NCBI RefSeq assembly: GCF_013404085.1
Contig: NZ_JABFHO010000001.1
Span: 3,421,001-3,485,000, forward strand
DNA: 64,000 bases
Reading direction: 5' to 3'
Source of the DNA: Winogradskyella helgolandensis
Lineage (GTDB): Bacteria; Bacteroidota; Bacteroidia; Flavobacteriales; Flavobacteriaceae
Below, piece after piece: positions 1 through 8,502 of this stretch (position 1 is its first letter; each line of letters opens with the position of its first letter). A program made the translations under genes and the position numbers. The notes under the pieces were generated by a model that was given only the letters and a program-made list of their open reading frames with translations, was not told the DNA's origin and made no database searches.

Positions 1-39
1 TATTATAATCCATTTAAAAAGATTTTTCGTTTTTTGCAT
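1..39 (-). CDS. Possible N-terminal fragment of an unidentified gene
   Basis: An ATG on the minus strand at 39-37 opens 13 codons to the window edge (MQKTKNLFKWIII). The basic start followed by hydrophobic residues would suit a signal peptide or membrane anchor. It lies 58 bases beyond the stop of the preceding minus-strand gene and would continue that operon. Too little is visible to name a family, and it could be chance. Confidence 0.4.
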   Translation of the reverse strand, partial: MQKTKNLFKWIII

Positions 40-97
40 TGGTTTAAATTACGAACAGCATTTACATAAGAGAACAACTGCTGTTTTTACTCTGACT

Positions 98-304
98 TTA
101 CACCTTATTTCTAGGAACCCTATATCGCAATGCAATACTCATAAACAGTCCAAAATAGAAACTATGGAAAATAAATTTAGGTAATGAAAATGCAGTATGG
201 TCAAAATAATCAAAAGAAGCCATAAAAACGGCAAAGAAAACACCACTAAAAATGCCAATAATAATTCGCTTTCGCAATGATATTTTCTTAAAATAATTAT
301 CCAT
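98..304 (-). CDS. Small membrane protein of unknown function (copy A)
   Basis: This 68-residue protein has a basic N terminus (ISLRKR) followed by a membrane segment at about residues 14-32, and a second hydrophobic stretch at about 42-60. It starts 11 bases after the CCG-domain gene ends, so the two are very likely cotranscribed. Its N terminus resembles that of the other small protein of the operon at 1157-1348: both begin M-D/N-N and have LS/IS-x-RK followed by IGI. I do not recognise a named family. A role beside the iron-sulfur reductase is inferred only from position. Confidence 0.75.
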   Translation of the reverse strand: MDNYFKKISLRKRIIIGIFSGVFFAVFMASFDYFDHTAFSLPKFIFHSFYFGLFMSIALRYRVPRNKV

Positions 305-315
305 CGTAGTAGCTA

Positions 316-1098
316 TTATGCGTCGGCAATGAGCTCTGCAATATCCATGACTTTAATGTCAGCTTCTTTTTCTTTGAATTTTACACCATCGGTCATCATG
401 GTATTACAATAAGGACAACCTGTAGCAATGATTTCTGGTTGTGTCTCTAGTGCATCTTCGGTCCTAAGCACATTGATTTCCTTGTTTCCTGGTTCTGCAT
501 CTTTAAACATTTGCGCACCACCAGCACCACAACATAAAGCCGTTCCTTTATGGCGTTTCATTTCTACTAATGTGGCATTTGTTTTTTTAAGGACATCTCG
601 TGGTGCATCGTAAACTCCATTTCCTCTTCCTAAATAACACGGATCGTGGAATGTGATCCGTTTGCCTTTATACGTATTCTCTTCTAAAGTTAAACGTCCA
701 GAACTCATCAGTTCTTTTATATATTGTGTGTGATGGATAACGTCATAGTTTCCACCCAAACCAGGATACTCATTTTTAATACAATTAAAAGAGTGAGGGT
801 CGCATGTCACAATTCGTTTTATTTCATAAGCATTAAGCACTTCAATATTCATAACGGCTTGCATTTGAAATAAGAATTCATTGCCTGCGCGTTTTGCCAC
901 ATCTCCTGTATTACTTTCTTCAGTCCCTAAAACAGCAAAATTGACATTTGCTTTATTTAAAATCTTCACAAAAGCTTTGGTGATTTTCTTTGCTCTATCA
1001 TCATAACTACCAGCAGAACCTACCCAAAATAAAATTTCTGGTTGTTTGCCTTCTGCCATCATTTCTGCCATAGTTGGCACTGTTAATTGCTCGCTCAT
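316..1098 (-). CDS. (Fe-S)-binding protein with CCG domains (HdrB/GlpC C-terminal-like)
   Basis: The 260-residue protein holds two cysteine-rich CCG modules. CDPHSFNCIKNEYP and HDPCYLGRG belong to the first part, and ALCCGAGG and TGCPYCNTMM to the second. In this family (heterodisulfide reductase subunit B, the GlpC and LutA C termini) such cysteines bind a non-cubane 4Fe-4S cluster that handles quinone- or thiol-linked electron transfer. There is no signal peptide or membrane segment, so it should sit on the cytoplasmic side. The partner is probably the membrane 4Fe-4S protein encoded upstream at 1341-2654. Together the two would make one complete reductase that other bacteria often encode as a fused protein. 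The electron donor is unknown. Confidence 0.9.
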   Translation of the reverse strand: MSEQLTVPTMAEMMAEGKQPEILFWVGSAGSYDDRAKKITKAFVKILNKANVNFAVLGTEESNTGDVAKRAGNEFLFQMQAVMNIEVLNAYEIKRIVTCDPHSFNCIKNEYPGLGGNYDVIHHTQYIKELMSSGRLTLEENTYKGKRITFHDPCYLGRGNGVYDAPRDVLKKTNATLVEMKRHKGTALCCGAGGAQMFKDAEPGNKEINVLRTEDALETQPEIIATGCPYCNTMMTDGVKFKEKEADIKVMDIAELIADA

Positions 1099-1156
1099 AC
1101 TTTTAGTTTAAGATTCAAGGTTTTTCAACATTAATCAAAATAATGATTATGTAAAT

Positions 1157-1348
1157 CTAATTACTATTGTTCTTGTAAGTGACCAGAAAAAAGAAAGCCA
1201 TTGCCGTAAATATGCCACAAATAGCACCGACTAAAAATCCACTTTCATTTTCATTCATTATATACAACAAAATTAAAGCTACAATAGCTGCTATAATTCC
1301 TATAGTTAACTTCTTTCTAGGACTTAATTGTTCTAATAAATTATTCAT
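1157..1348 (-). CDS. Small membrane protein of unknown function (copy B)
   Basis: A 63-residue protein with two predicted membrane segments (about residues 15-30 and 36-56) separated by an acidic NENES turn. Its start overlaps the stop of the upstream 4Fe-4S gene by 8 bases, which implies translational coupling. The LSPRKK-x-x-IGI start resembles the 68-residue protein two genes downstream, so they look like diverged copies on either side of the CCG gene. No named family is recognised. Confidence 0.75.
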   Translation of the reverse strand: MNNLLEQLSPRKKLTIGIIAAIVALILLYIMNENESGFLVGAICGIFTAMAFFFLVTYKNNSN

Positions 1349-2654
1349 CTTTCCAATTCAAACGATCCATTTGGTTATAAGGCCATGGTGCACCGTTATT
1401 TTCTATATTGGTCATCATATTATTTAATTCCATTGGAGCCGCACTTTGCTCCATCACTAAATAACGACGCATTTCTATAATAATTGATAATGGATCTATA
1501 CTCACAGGACATGCTTCTACACACGCATTACATGTGGTACAAGCCCAAAGTTCTTCGTTTGTGACATAATCCCCTAAAAGTTGTTTGCCATCATCTACAA
1601 ACTTCCCTTTATTAAGGTCTATATTTTTCCCGACTTCTTCTAATCGATCTCTCGTATCCATCATAATCTTACGCGGCGATAACTTTTTGCCTGTAAGATT
1701 TGCAGGACATTCACTTGTACAACGCCCACACTCCGTACATGTATAGGCATTAAGCAATTGCACTTGACTTAAATCCATGACATCACTTGCACCAAATTTA
1801 GCAGGCACTTCATCTTCTGACGTTTCAGGAGGTGTAGCATAAGGATCGGCATCAGGATCCATCATTAATTTTACTTCAGCTGTAACAGCTTCAAGATTAT
1901 TTAATTTTCCTTTCGGCTCCACTTTTCCAAAATACACATTTGGAAATGCTAAAAGAATATGTAAATGTTTTGAGAAGTATAAATAATTCAAGAAAATAAG
2001 AATTCCGACAATATGAAGCCACCAAGCAGCTCTTTCAATAGTATGTAAAGTCTCTAATTCAAAACCACTAAACCATGGTGCGATAAATTGTGAAATTATA
2101 TTACCAGATCCTGCCGTCTGAAAAACAGTATCCGTTGCATTCATTACCAAAAATAAACACATTAAAACGACTTCAAAATAAAGAATAATATTACCATCAC
2201 TCTTTGGCCATCCTTTCATTTCTGAACTTAAGAAACGCTTCACTTTAATGATATTTCTCCTAATCCAAAATATAATAACTGACACTAAAACTAAAACAGC
2301 TAAAACTTCAAATGATCCAATTAAAAAACCATATAAAGCTGTTGGTAAAAGTTCTTGTCCTACTCTGTGTGTTCCAAAAAGTCCATCGACAATAATCTCT
2401 AGGACTTCGATATTAATAATTATAAAACCTACGTAAACAATAGCATGTAGGAAACCAGAAACTGGTCGTTTTACCAATTTGCTTTGACCTAACGCGATGT
2501 TAACAACGTTTTTCCAACGTTCTGGTTTGTGATCACTGGCATTAACCTTATGACCTAATTTAATATTACGGATTAGCTTTTTGACATTACTAGCAAAATA
2601 GCCAATACCTGCAATTAAGAGAATAGCAAAAATGATATTTGGTAAGTATTCCAT
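1341..2654 (-). CDS. Membrane-bound 4Fe-4S ferredoxin-type reductase subunit
   Basis: The 437-residue protein has an N-terminal membrane part of about five helices (residues 5-25 and roughly 70-240), resembling a NarI/HdrE-like cytochrome b domain. A soluble C-terminal part holds two 4Fe-4S motifs, CTECGRCTSECPA (about residue 305) and CTTCNACVEACPV (about residue 375). In this family the clusters pass electrons between a membrane quinone or haem site and a CCG-type subunit. That subunit is encoded separately at 316-1098. It starts 12 bases after the MlaD-like gene and overlaps the next small gene. Histidines in the helices could bind haem, but this cannot be settled from sequence alone. The physiological substrate is unknown. 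Confidence 0.88.
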   Translation of the reverse strand: MEYLPNIIFAILLIAGIGYFASNVKKLIRNIKLGHKVNASDHKPERWKNVVNIALGQSKLVKRPVSGFLHAIVYVGFIIINIEVLEIIVDGLFGTHRVGQELLPTALYGFLIGSFEVLAVLVLVSVIIFWIRRNIIKVKRFLSSEMKGWPKSDGNIILYFEVVLMCLFLVMNATDTVFQTAGSGNIISQFIAPWFSGFELETLHTIERAAWWLHIVGILIFLNYLYFSKHLHILLAFPNVYFGKVEPKGKLNNLEAVTAEVKLMMDPDADPYATPPETSEDEVPAKFGASDVMDLSQVQLLNAYTCTECGRCTSECPANLTGKKLSPRKIMMDTRDRLEEVGKNIDLNKGKFVDDGKQLLGDYVTNEELWACTTCNACVEACPVSIDPLSIIIEMRRYLVMEQSAAPMELNNMMTNIENNGAPWPYNQMDRLNWKDE

Positions 2655-2666
2655 GATTGGATGGAT

Positions 2667-3614
2667 CTAATTATTGTTTAATTGCTCTTGTGTTGGTTCC
2701 TCATAAGGAATCTCTTTTTTAGACAAAATACGTCTGTATCTCGCAGGATGCAATTTTATATCTAAAAGTAAGAGTTGAAGTTCTTTTGATGCATTATCTA
2801 AATTATTATAAAGTGCGTCGTCAGTTAATAATTTACCCATAGAGCCTTCACCTGCAGCAAGACCAGTTACTAATTGGTTAAGCTTTAGTATCATGTCATC
2901 CAAATTCTTAACGGTATTAGAAAGATTTGCGTCGTTTAGATCTTTAATTAAAATGGCCAATTCTGCACTTGTTTTATCAAAATTCTCTAATACGGAAGCT
3001 ATTTTTTCATCGTTTTTACTAAGAAGATTATTCGCCTTAAAACCGACACCTTTAAATGTTTTTAAAGTAGCGTTTAATTCTGCAATGGTTTGTTTTAAGC
3101 CATCATCCGACTCATCAACAACCAATGCATTTAAATTTGTAATTAATGTATCTGAAGAACGAAGCGTAGTTCCTAAGTCTTCACTAATACCAGAGAAATT
3201 CTTTTCTAATGTGGAAATCATTCCTGGCTTTACTTCTGATTTAATAAAATCACCAGATTTTGCTATTTCATTATCGCTAGCCTCAACAATCGATAAGGCA
3301 TTTCCGCCCATTAAACCATCTTGATATAGACGAACTGTACTGTTTTTAGAAAATTTTAATTCAGGAGTTACCGTAAATGAAACACGTGTTTTACCAGAAT
3401 CGAAATCGTATTTTATGTCATCGATTTCACCAACCTTATTGCCTTTAATCGTTACAGGAGACGACATTTTTAACGCATTATAATCGAACTCTGTATAATA
3501 AGTATTTGTATTATCAAACAAGTCCTCACCTTTAAGGAATGTAAATAGGTATATACAAAAGGTGATACCAGCTATGACTAATATTGCTGTTTTAACTTCT
3601 CTTGAAATTTTCAA
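2667..3614 (-). CDS. MlaD/MCE family lipid-transport protein
   Basis: A 315-residue protein with one N-terminal membrane anchor (about residues 7-25). A single MCE domain follows at about 35-115 (ITIKGNKVGEIDDIKYDF...), then a long helical region with weak coiled-coil character. MCE proteins of the Mla type form hexameric periplasmic channels that move phospholipids between membranes. Neither an MlaE permease nor an MlaF ATPase gene is seen in the window. The start codon is TTG, chosen because MKISREVKTA followed directly by the anchor is what the family shows. The gene follows the amidase by 55 bases and precedes the iron-sulfur operon by 12. Confidence 0.9.
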   Translation of the reverse strand: MKISREVKTAILVIAGITFCIYLFTFLKGEDLFDNTNTYYTEFDYNALKMSSPVTIKGNKVGEIDDIKYDFDSGKTRVSFTVTPELKFSKNSTVRLYQDGLMGGNALSIVEASDNEIAKSGDFIKSEVKPGMISTLEKNFSGISEDLGTTLRSSDTLITNLNALVVDESDDGLKQTIAELNATLKTFKGVGFKANNLLSKNDEKIASVLENFDKTSAELAILIKDLNDANLSNTVKNLDDMILKLNQLVTGLAAGEGSMGKLLTDDALYNNLDNASKELQLLLLDIKLHPARYRRILSKKEIPYEEPTQEQLNNN

Positions 3615-3669
3615 TGGGCTTTAATTTAGTTTGCTAACAAAATTAGGAATAAATATACTAATAATGTTT

Positions 3670-4785
3670 CTAATTTGATTCTGTTTTTAACGCATCTGCG
3701 ACGTCAATTTTTTTATTTCCCTGGTAAGCTACAATAAAAGCACCTGAATAGCCTGCTAATTTAGCTTCGTTTTGAAGTTGTTTTACTTTATTATAATCAG
3801 AGGTATTTCCACAATAATATTTATAAATTGTTCCCGATTTTTCTCTTGAAATATCAGAAAGACCTTTAAAATTATAGGATTTAGCTTCCAATTCTCGAGA
3901 ACTTGCCGCGATTTGAACTTTAAAGGTAACTCCCTCTATAATTCTTGGTGATTCTTCAGTTTCTACCATGGTTTCAGCATCCACATTAAGGATATGACTT
4001 CCAACGTTCTGATCGAGTTCTTTTTTGTAATCGAGTATTGCTGTTTTAATAGCGCTTGCCATTTTAGATTGTCCGGCTTTAGTATTAAGGTAATTACCTT
4101 CACTATTGTTAGTTAAAAATCCAACTTCAACCAATACACTTGGCATATACGTATTTCTAATAACTAATAAACTCGCTTGTTTTAATCCTCTACTCTTACG
4201 CTTAGCCTTATTAATAAAATTGTCTTCAATTTTTCTAGCTAAAACAATACTTTGCTCCACATAGACTTCTTGTTCAATAGTAATAGCGACTGTAGACTCT
4301 GGTGAGCTTGGATCAAAACCGGCATAATTCTCTTCATAATTATCCTCTAAAAAAATCACTTCATTCTCTTTCTTAGCAACTTCAAAATTACGGCCTGTAT
4401 TTTTTTCACCTAAAACAAAAGTTTCTGTTCCGCTAGCTTGTGAACTGTGAGCATTACAATGAATAGATACAAATAAATCGGCATCGGCTCTATTTGCAAT
4501 ATTGGCACGTTCATGCAACTCTATGAAAACATCGGTTTTACGTGTATATATTACCTTTATATCTGGGTTTTTCTCTAGCTCTTTTCCAACTTCTAAAGTA
4601 ACTTTTAGCGCAATATTTTTTTCACTGTGTCCATTACCCACGTTACCTGAATCATGTCCTCCATGTCCTGCATCCAAGACCACAACAAATTTATCTTCTT
4701 GCGCATGCAAGGTTGTATAAGATGTTAAAGTACTTATAAATAAAAAGCTTAAAAATACTATTGTAGGTTTTAGTGTCGTTTGCAT
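3670..4785 (-). CDS. N-acetylmuramoyl-L-alanine amidase with SPOR domain
   Basis: The 371-residue protein cuts the amide bond between muramic acid and the stem peptide, and acts in cell separation or wall recycling. A signal peptide (cleavage after TLHAQ, about residue 29) precedes an Amidase_3 domain at about 33-255. Zinc ligands and catalytic residues are visible in LDAGHGGHDSGN, HERANIAN, SIHCNAH and EVGFLTN. Residues about 285-365 (VTFKVQIAASS... and a closing AYQGNKK) look like a SPOR domain, which binds denuded septal glycan. The gene is divergent from lptD, with 110 bases between, and heads the minus-strand block running to the window start. Confidence 0.92.
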   Translation of the reverse strand: MQTTLKPTIVFLSFLFISTLTSYTTLHAQEDKFVVVLDAGHGGHDSGNVGNGHSEKNIALKVTLEVGKELEKNPDIKVIYTRKTDVFIELHERANIANRADADLFVSIHCNAHSSQASGTETFVLGEKNTGRNFEVAKKENEVIFLEDNYEENYAGFDPSSPESTVAITIEQEVYVEQSIVLARKIEDNFINKAKRKSRGLKQASLLVIRNTYMPSVLVEVGFLTNNSEGNYLNTKAGQSKMASAIKTAILDYKKELDQNVGSHILNVDAETMVETEESPRIIEGVTFKVQIAASSRELEAKSYNFKGLSDISREKSGTIYKYYCGNTSDYNKVKQLQNEAKLAGYSGAFIVAYQGNKKIDVADALKTESN

Positions 4786-4890
4786 ATAGAATTTAACGGT
4801 TTATCAATTCGGTTTATTACATTGAGCCCTTTAGTAAAACAGTATTTTTTAATTTCTAATTATTATAAATTAATCACAAAAAAATAGCTG

Positions 4891-4898
4891 TACTTTTG
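4891..4898 (+). promoter_or_regulatory. -7 promoter box (TACTTTTG) for lptD
   Basis: TACTTTTG matches the Bacteroidota -7 consensus TAnnTTTG exactly. Transcription would begin a few bases after 4898. The box includes the TTG at 4896-4898, so that codon should not be used as the start of lptD. No convincing -33 TTTG is visible. Confidence 0.55.
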
Positions 4899-4946
4899 GC
4901 GATTCAAAAACCGAGCCATACTTTTACAAAAATACATTTAAAAGCA

Positions 4947-7658
4947 TTGCATACAAAAAGCTTATACATACTTTTTCTCTTGAGTTTTACAGTGTTTATC
5001 AACACTTTTAGCTTCGCCCAAGAATTACCAAAAAAGAACGGAACAATTCCTGTAGAACAACTCAAGGATTCTGCCACTATTGCTATCGATACAATTATTA
5101 AACCTCCTATAAACTCAAAGGAAATTGATTCCACAAAAAAAGATTCCGTTAAGCAAAAAGGGTTATTAGAAGGAACTGTAAAATACAAAGCTTCGGATTA
5201 CGTATCCTTAAGTCAGAAAAAGAAAAAAATATATCTATATAATGAAGCCGAAGTGTTATACCAAGACATGGAAATTAGGGCCGGAGTTATTGTTATTGAT
5301 TACAGCAAAAACTTAGTGTATGCTGGTCGATTAAAAGACTCTACAGGATATTCTCAACGTCCTGTTTTCACACAAGGAGAGAATGTTATTGAGCCCGATT
5401 CTATTGTTTTTAATACTGAAACTAAAAAAGCATTAGTTTTTAATTCTAGAACTGAACAACAAGGTTTTAAAGTATATTCTCCAATAACTAAAAAAGAAAA
5501 CGATTCCGTTTATTTTATGAAAAACGGTCGATTTACAACGGCTGAAGATGAAGACGATCCGGAATATCAATTTGTAACGACCAAAATGAAAATGGTTCCT
5601 AACAAAAAGGTCGTCGTTGGTCCAACATACATGGAAATTTATGGGATTCCCACTCCAATCGCTTTACCATTTGCATTTTTTCCTATGACACAAACGCAAA
5701 CCTCTGGTATTATTTTTCCAACGTTTGGAGAAGACAGTAACAAAGGTTATAATTTACAAAATGGTGGTTATTATTTTGCTATAAATGATTACTTAGATTT
5801 GGCAGTTCTTGGAGATTACTATACTAATGGTAGTTATGGATTACGTATAGAAAACAATTATGCGGTACGCTATAAATTTAGAGGTAATTTAAGTTTTAGA
5901 TATGAAAATTTATTAAATCAAGAACGTGGATTTCCCGATTTCTCACAAAGTACTATTTACAATCTTAGGTGGTCACATAGCCAAGATACCAAGGCAAGTC
6001 CTAATTCACGATTTTCAGCCTCTGTTAACTTAGGTAGTAGTTCATATTTTCAAGAATCAATTAATCAATCTAACCAATCTAATTTCTTAAATAACACCTT
6101 AGCATCTTCGGTTTCTTATTCTAAAACATTTTCAGGCGAACCACAAGTCAATCTAAGCTTAACGGCAACACATAGCCAAAACACAAATACAGGTGACATT
6201 AATTTAACCTTACCTACAATGCAGGCGTCTATGGGTAGAATTTATCCATTCGCTCCAAAAACGGGAACAAAACAAGGCGCTATTGATAATATAAACTTCC
6301 AGGTGACCTCTAGGGCAGAATATAGAATAGAAACAAATGATTCTATTTTTGGTAAAGCTGAAATGTTTGACGATGCTATAACTGGAATGAAACATAGTAT
6401 CCCATTAACGACCAATTTTAAAGTCTTTGATTATTTTAGTGTGAGCGCAAGTGCTAATTTAGAAGAATCTTGGACACTTGAAACCGTAAAAAAATTCTAC
6501 GACCAAACCTTAGAAGAAGTCGTTTCCATAGACCAAAGTGGTTTTGACCGCTTCTTAACTTATAATGTAGGAGCAAGTATTGGTACGACAATATATGGTA
6601 TGTATGATTTAGAGAATGAAGAAAAAACAGCTAAGGTAAAAGCGATAAGACATGTTATGAGGCCTTCATTGAGCTATTCTATTAGTCCTGCCTTTGATCA
6701 GTATTATGAAACCTACGATGTTATTGATGCAGACGGAACAACTTCAGACCAAGTAGAATATACGCGGTTCGAAAATTCCTTATACGGAAGTCCAGGCAAC
6801 AACTACTCTAGTAGTATAGGGATGACTTTAGGAAATAATCTTGAAGCAAAAATTCGAGCTAAAGATTCTACAAATACAGAACCTGAAAAAATAACAATAT
6901 TAAACAATCTAAATTTTTCTACGGCTTATGATATTGCTGCCGATTCATTACAATGGAGTCCTTTACGCGTGAGTGGTGGTACACAAATTTTGAATAATAA
7001 GATGAGTATTAACTTTGGAATGACGCTTAACCCTTATGCTTTAGATAGTAATAATAGTGTCGTTAATACTTTTAATATAAATAATGGAGGAAGTCTTTTT
7101 AGATTAACCTCTGCTAACGTAAGTATGAGCTACACCTTATCTAACGAAAGTTTTTCTGGCGAAGAGTCTTCAGAAAAGGAAGCATCCGCAAAAGAATCAG
7201 CACGTTCAGGAGGGAGAACCGATGACCTATTTGGAAGGTCCGAAGACTACGCAGACAAACGGCTTTCCGATAGAGAGGCAGGAGATGAGAAAGAAGAAAA
7301 TAATGAATTTTATAATTACAAAATGCCTTGGAGTTTAAGATTAGCGTATTCTGCAAATTATACAAACACAAAACGTGATAATACCATATCTTCAAATTCT
7401 CTAATGTTTTCTGGTGATGTTGATATTTCTCCTAAATGGAGCCTTGGTGCTTCTTCTGGATACGATTTTCTTAATAAAGGATTTACCTATACGCAATTGC
7501 GCTTTGAGCGCGACTTATTAAGTTGGCGTATGAATTTTTCTTGGATACCATTTAGTGACCGTACCTCTTGGAACTTCTTTATCGGAATAAAATCTAACTT
7601 GCTTAAGGATTTAAAATACGATAAACGTAAGCAAGCAGACCAACAAGTTGGAAATTAA
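4947..7658 (+). CDS. lptD: LPS assembly outer membrane protein LptD (Bacteroidota type)
   Basis: The protein inserts lipopolysaccharide into the outer leaflet of the outer membrane. A signal peptide ends at FSFAQ and is followed by a linker rich in Asp, Ser and Lys. An OstA-like jellyroll comes next, roughly 70-250 residues in, where PIALPFAFFPMTQTQTSG is a characteristic stretch. A long beta-barrel of alternating aromatic strands then runs to the end. The open frame extends upstream to a TTG at 4896, giving 920 residues, but that codon lies inside the promoter box. I therefore prefer the TTG at 4947, which starts MHTKSLYIL directly before the hydrophobic core and leaves 903 residues. A low-complexity Glu/Lys/Ser insert lies at 7150-7310, probably a periplasmic or surface loop. 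LptE was not found nearby. Confidence 0.85.
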   Translation: MHTKSLYILFLLSFTVFINTFSFAQELPKKNGTIPVEQLKDSATIAIDTIIKPPINSKEIDSTKKDSVKQKGLLEGTVKYKASDYVSLSQKKKKIYLYNEAEVLYQDMEIRAGVIVIDYSKNLVYAGRLKDSTGYSQRPVFTQGENVIEPDSIVFNTETKKALVFNSRTEQQGFKVYSPITKKENDSVYFMKNGRFTTAEDEDDPEYQFVTTKMKMVPNKKVVVGPTYMEIYGIPTPIALPFAFFPMTQTQTSGIIFPTFGEDSNKGYNLQNGGYYFAINDYLDLAVLGDYYTNGSYGLRIENNYAVRYKFRGNLSFRYENLLNQERGFPDFSQSTIYNLRWSHSQDTKASPNSRFSASVNLGSSSYFQESINQSNQSNFLNNTLASSVSYSKTFSGEPQVNLSLTATHSQNTNTGDINLTLPTMQASMGRIYPFAPKTGTKQGAIDNINFQVTSRAEYRIETNDSIFGKAEMFDDAITGMKHSIPLTTNFKVFDYFSVSASANLEESWTLETVKKFYDQTLEEVVSIDQSGFDRFLTYNVGASIGTTIYGMYDLENEEKTAKVKAIRHVMRPSLSYSISPAFDQYYETYDVIDADGTTSDQVEYTRFENSLYGSPGNNYSSSIGMTLGNNLEAKIRAKDSTNTEPEKITILNNLNFSTAYDIAADSLQWSPLRVSGGTQILNNKMSINFGMTLNPYALDSNNSVVNTFNINNGGSLFRLTSANVSMSYTLSNESFSGEESSEKEASAKESARSGGRTDDLFGRSEDYADKRLSDREAGDEKEENNEFYNYKMPWSLRLAYSANYTNTKRDNTISSNSLMFSGDVDISPKWSLGASSGYDFLNKGFTYTQLRFERDLLSWRMNFSWIPFSDRTSWNFFIGIKSNLLKDLKYDKRKQADQQVGN

Positions 7659-7788
7659 ATAGTATTCTAATCGACCGGTTTTCGAGTATACATTTAAACC
7701 TTAAGCAAGCAACCAACACTAAAGTTTTATTTATCTTACTTAACGCTCAATAAACTTTTTATTTTGTTAATAACACCTACCATTGAAC

Positions 7789-7819
7789 TTGTTGAAATGA
7801 AATTGTATTACTAAATTTG
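7789..7819 (+). promoter_or_regulatory. Promoter of ridA
   Basis: TTG at 7789-7791, then 20 bases, then TAAATTTG at 7812-7819. This fits the Bacteroidota -33/-7 arrangement and would give a leader of about 40 bases before the ATG at 7867. Confidence 0.5.
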
Positions 7820-7866
7820 TCTTAAGTATAACTAAAAAAAAGTACCATTTTCATGGGTATTAAAAG

Positions 7867-8274
7867 ATGAAAAAAATAATAAATACTTCCAAGGCACCTG
7901 CTCCAATAGGACCATACAATCAAGCTGTTTTATCAGGAAACACACTATATACTTCAGGACAAATAGCGTTAGATCCTAAAACTATGGAATTAGTGATAGA
8001 CGATATAAAAACCGAAACCAAGCAAGTTATGGAAAACATGAAAGCGGTTTTAGAAGCGGCAAATATGACGTTTGAAAATGTTATTAAATCTTCCATTTTT
8101 ATTAGTGATATGAATAACTTTAAGCAAATCAACGACGTGTACGGAAAGTATTTTAACGAAGCTACCGCACCTGCTAGAGAAACAGTTGAAGTTGCCAACT
8201 TACCTAAATTTGTGAATGTTGAAATTAGTATGATTGCTGTGAAACCAGAGCAAAAAACGCTATATAAAAAATAG
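7867..8274 (+). CDS. ridA: RidA family enamine/imine deaminase
   Basis: RidA hydrolyses reactive enamines and imines, such as 2-aminoacrylate, released by PLP enzymes, so protecting other enzymes. The 135-residue protein shows the family's start (APAPIGPYNQAV), LYTSGQIALDP, and the active-site arginine in ARETVEVANLP close to the C terminus. The family is usually about 125-130 residues and this one has a slightly longer basic tail. It stands alone behind its own promoter. Placement next to lptD recurs in flavobacteria as far as I recall, but no functional link is implied. Confidence 0.95.
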   Translation: MKKIINTSKAPAPIGPYNQAVLSGNTLYTSGQIALDPKTMELVIDDIKTETKQVMENMKAVLEAANMTFENVIKSSIFISDMNNFKQINDVYGKYFNEATAPARETVEVANLPKFVNVEISMIAVKPEQKTLYKK

Positions 8275-8502
8275 CATACCGTATAAATTCATTAATCTGA
8301 TTTGATTCATCATATTTTAATTAATTAAAACTATTACTATTCTATATAGTCACATATCGTAATCCACAGTCTAAGCAATAATTAATGGAGTGCATCTGAT
8401 TCAAAATCATTATAGTACACACTAAATAAGGAACTTAACTTATTAACATTACTATATTAAGTGCAATTATTATAGTAACTTTAGTCATAATTTTTTAATA
8501 AA

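Noticed and set aside
2893..3324. 143-residue open frame opposite the MlaD-like gene
   Set aside because: It lies entirely within the well-supported MlaD-like gene on the other strand and has no recognisable domain.
7141..7395. 84-residue open frame on the minus strand
   Set aside because: It is opposite the lptD barrel and its low-complexity insert; no start signal or family.
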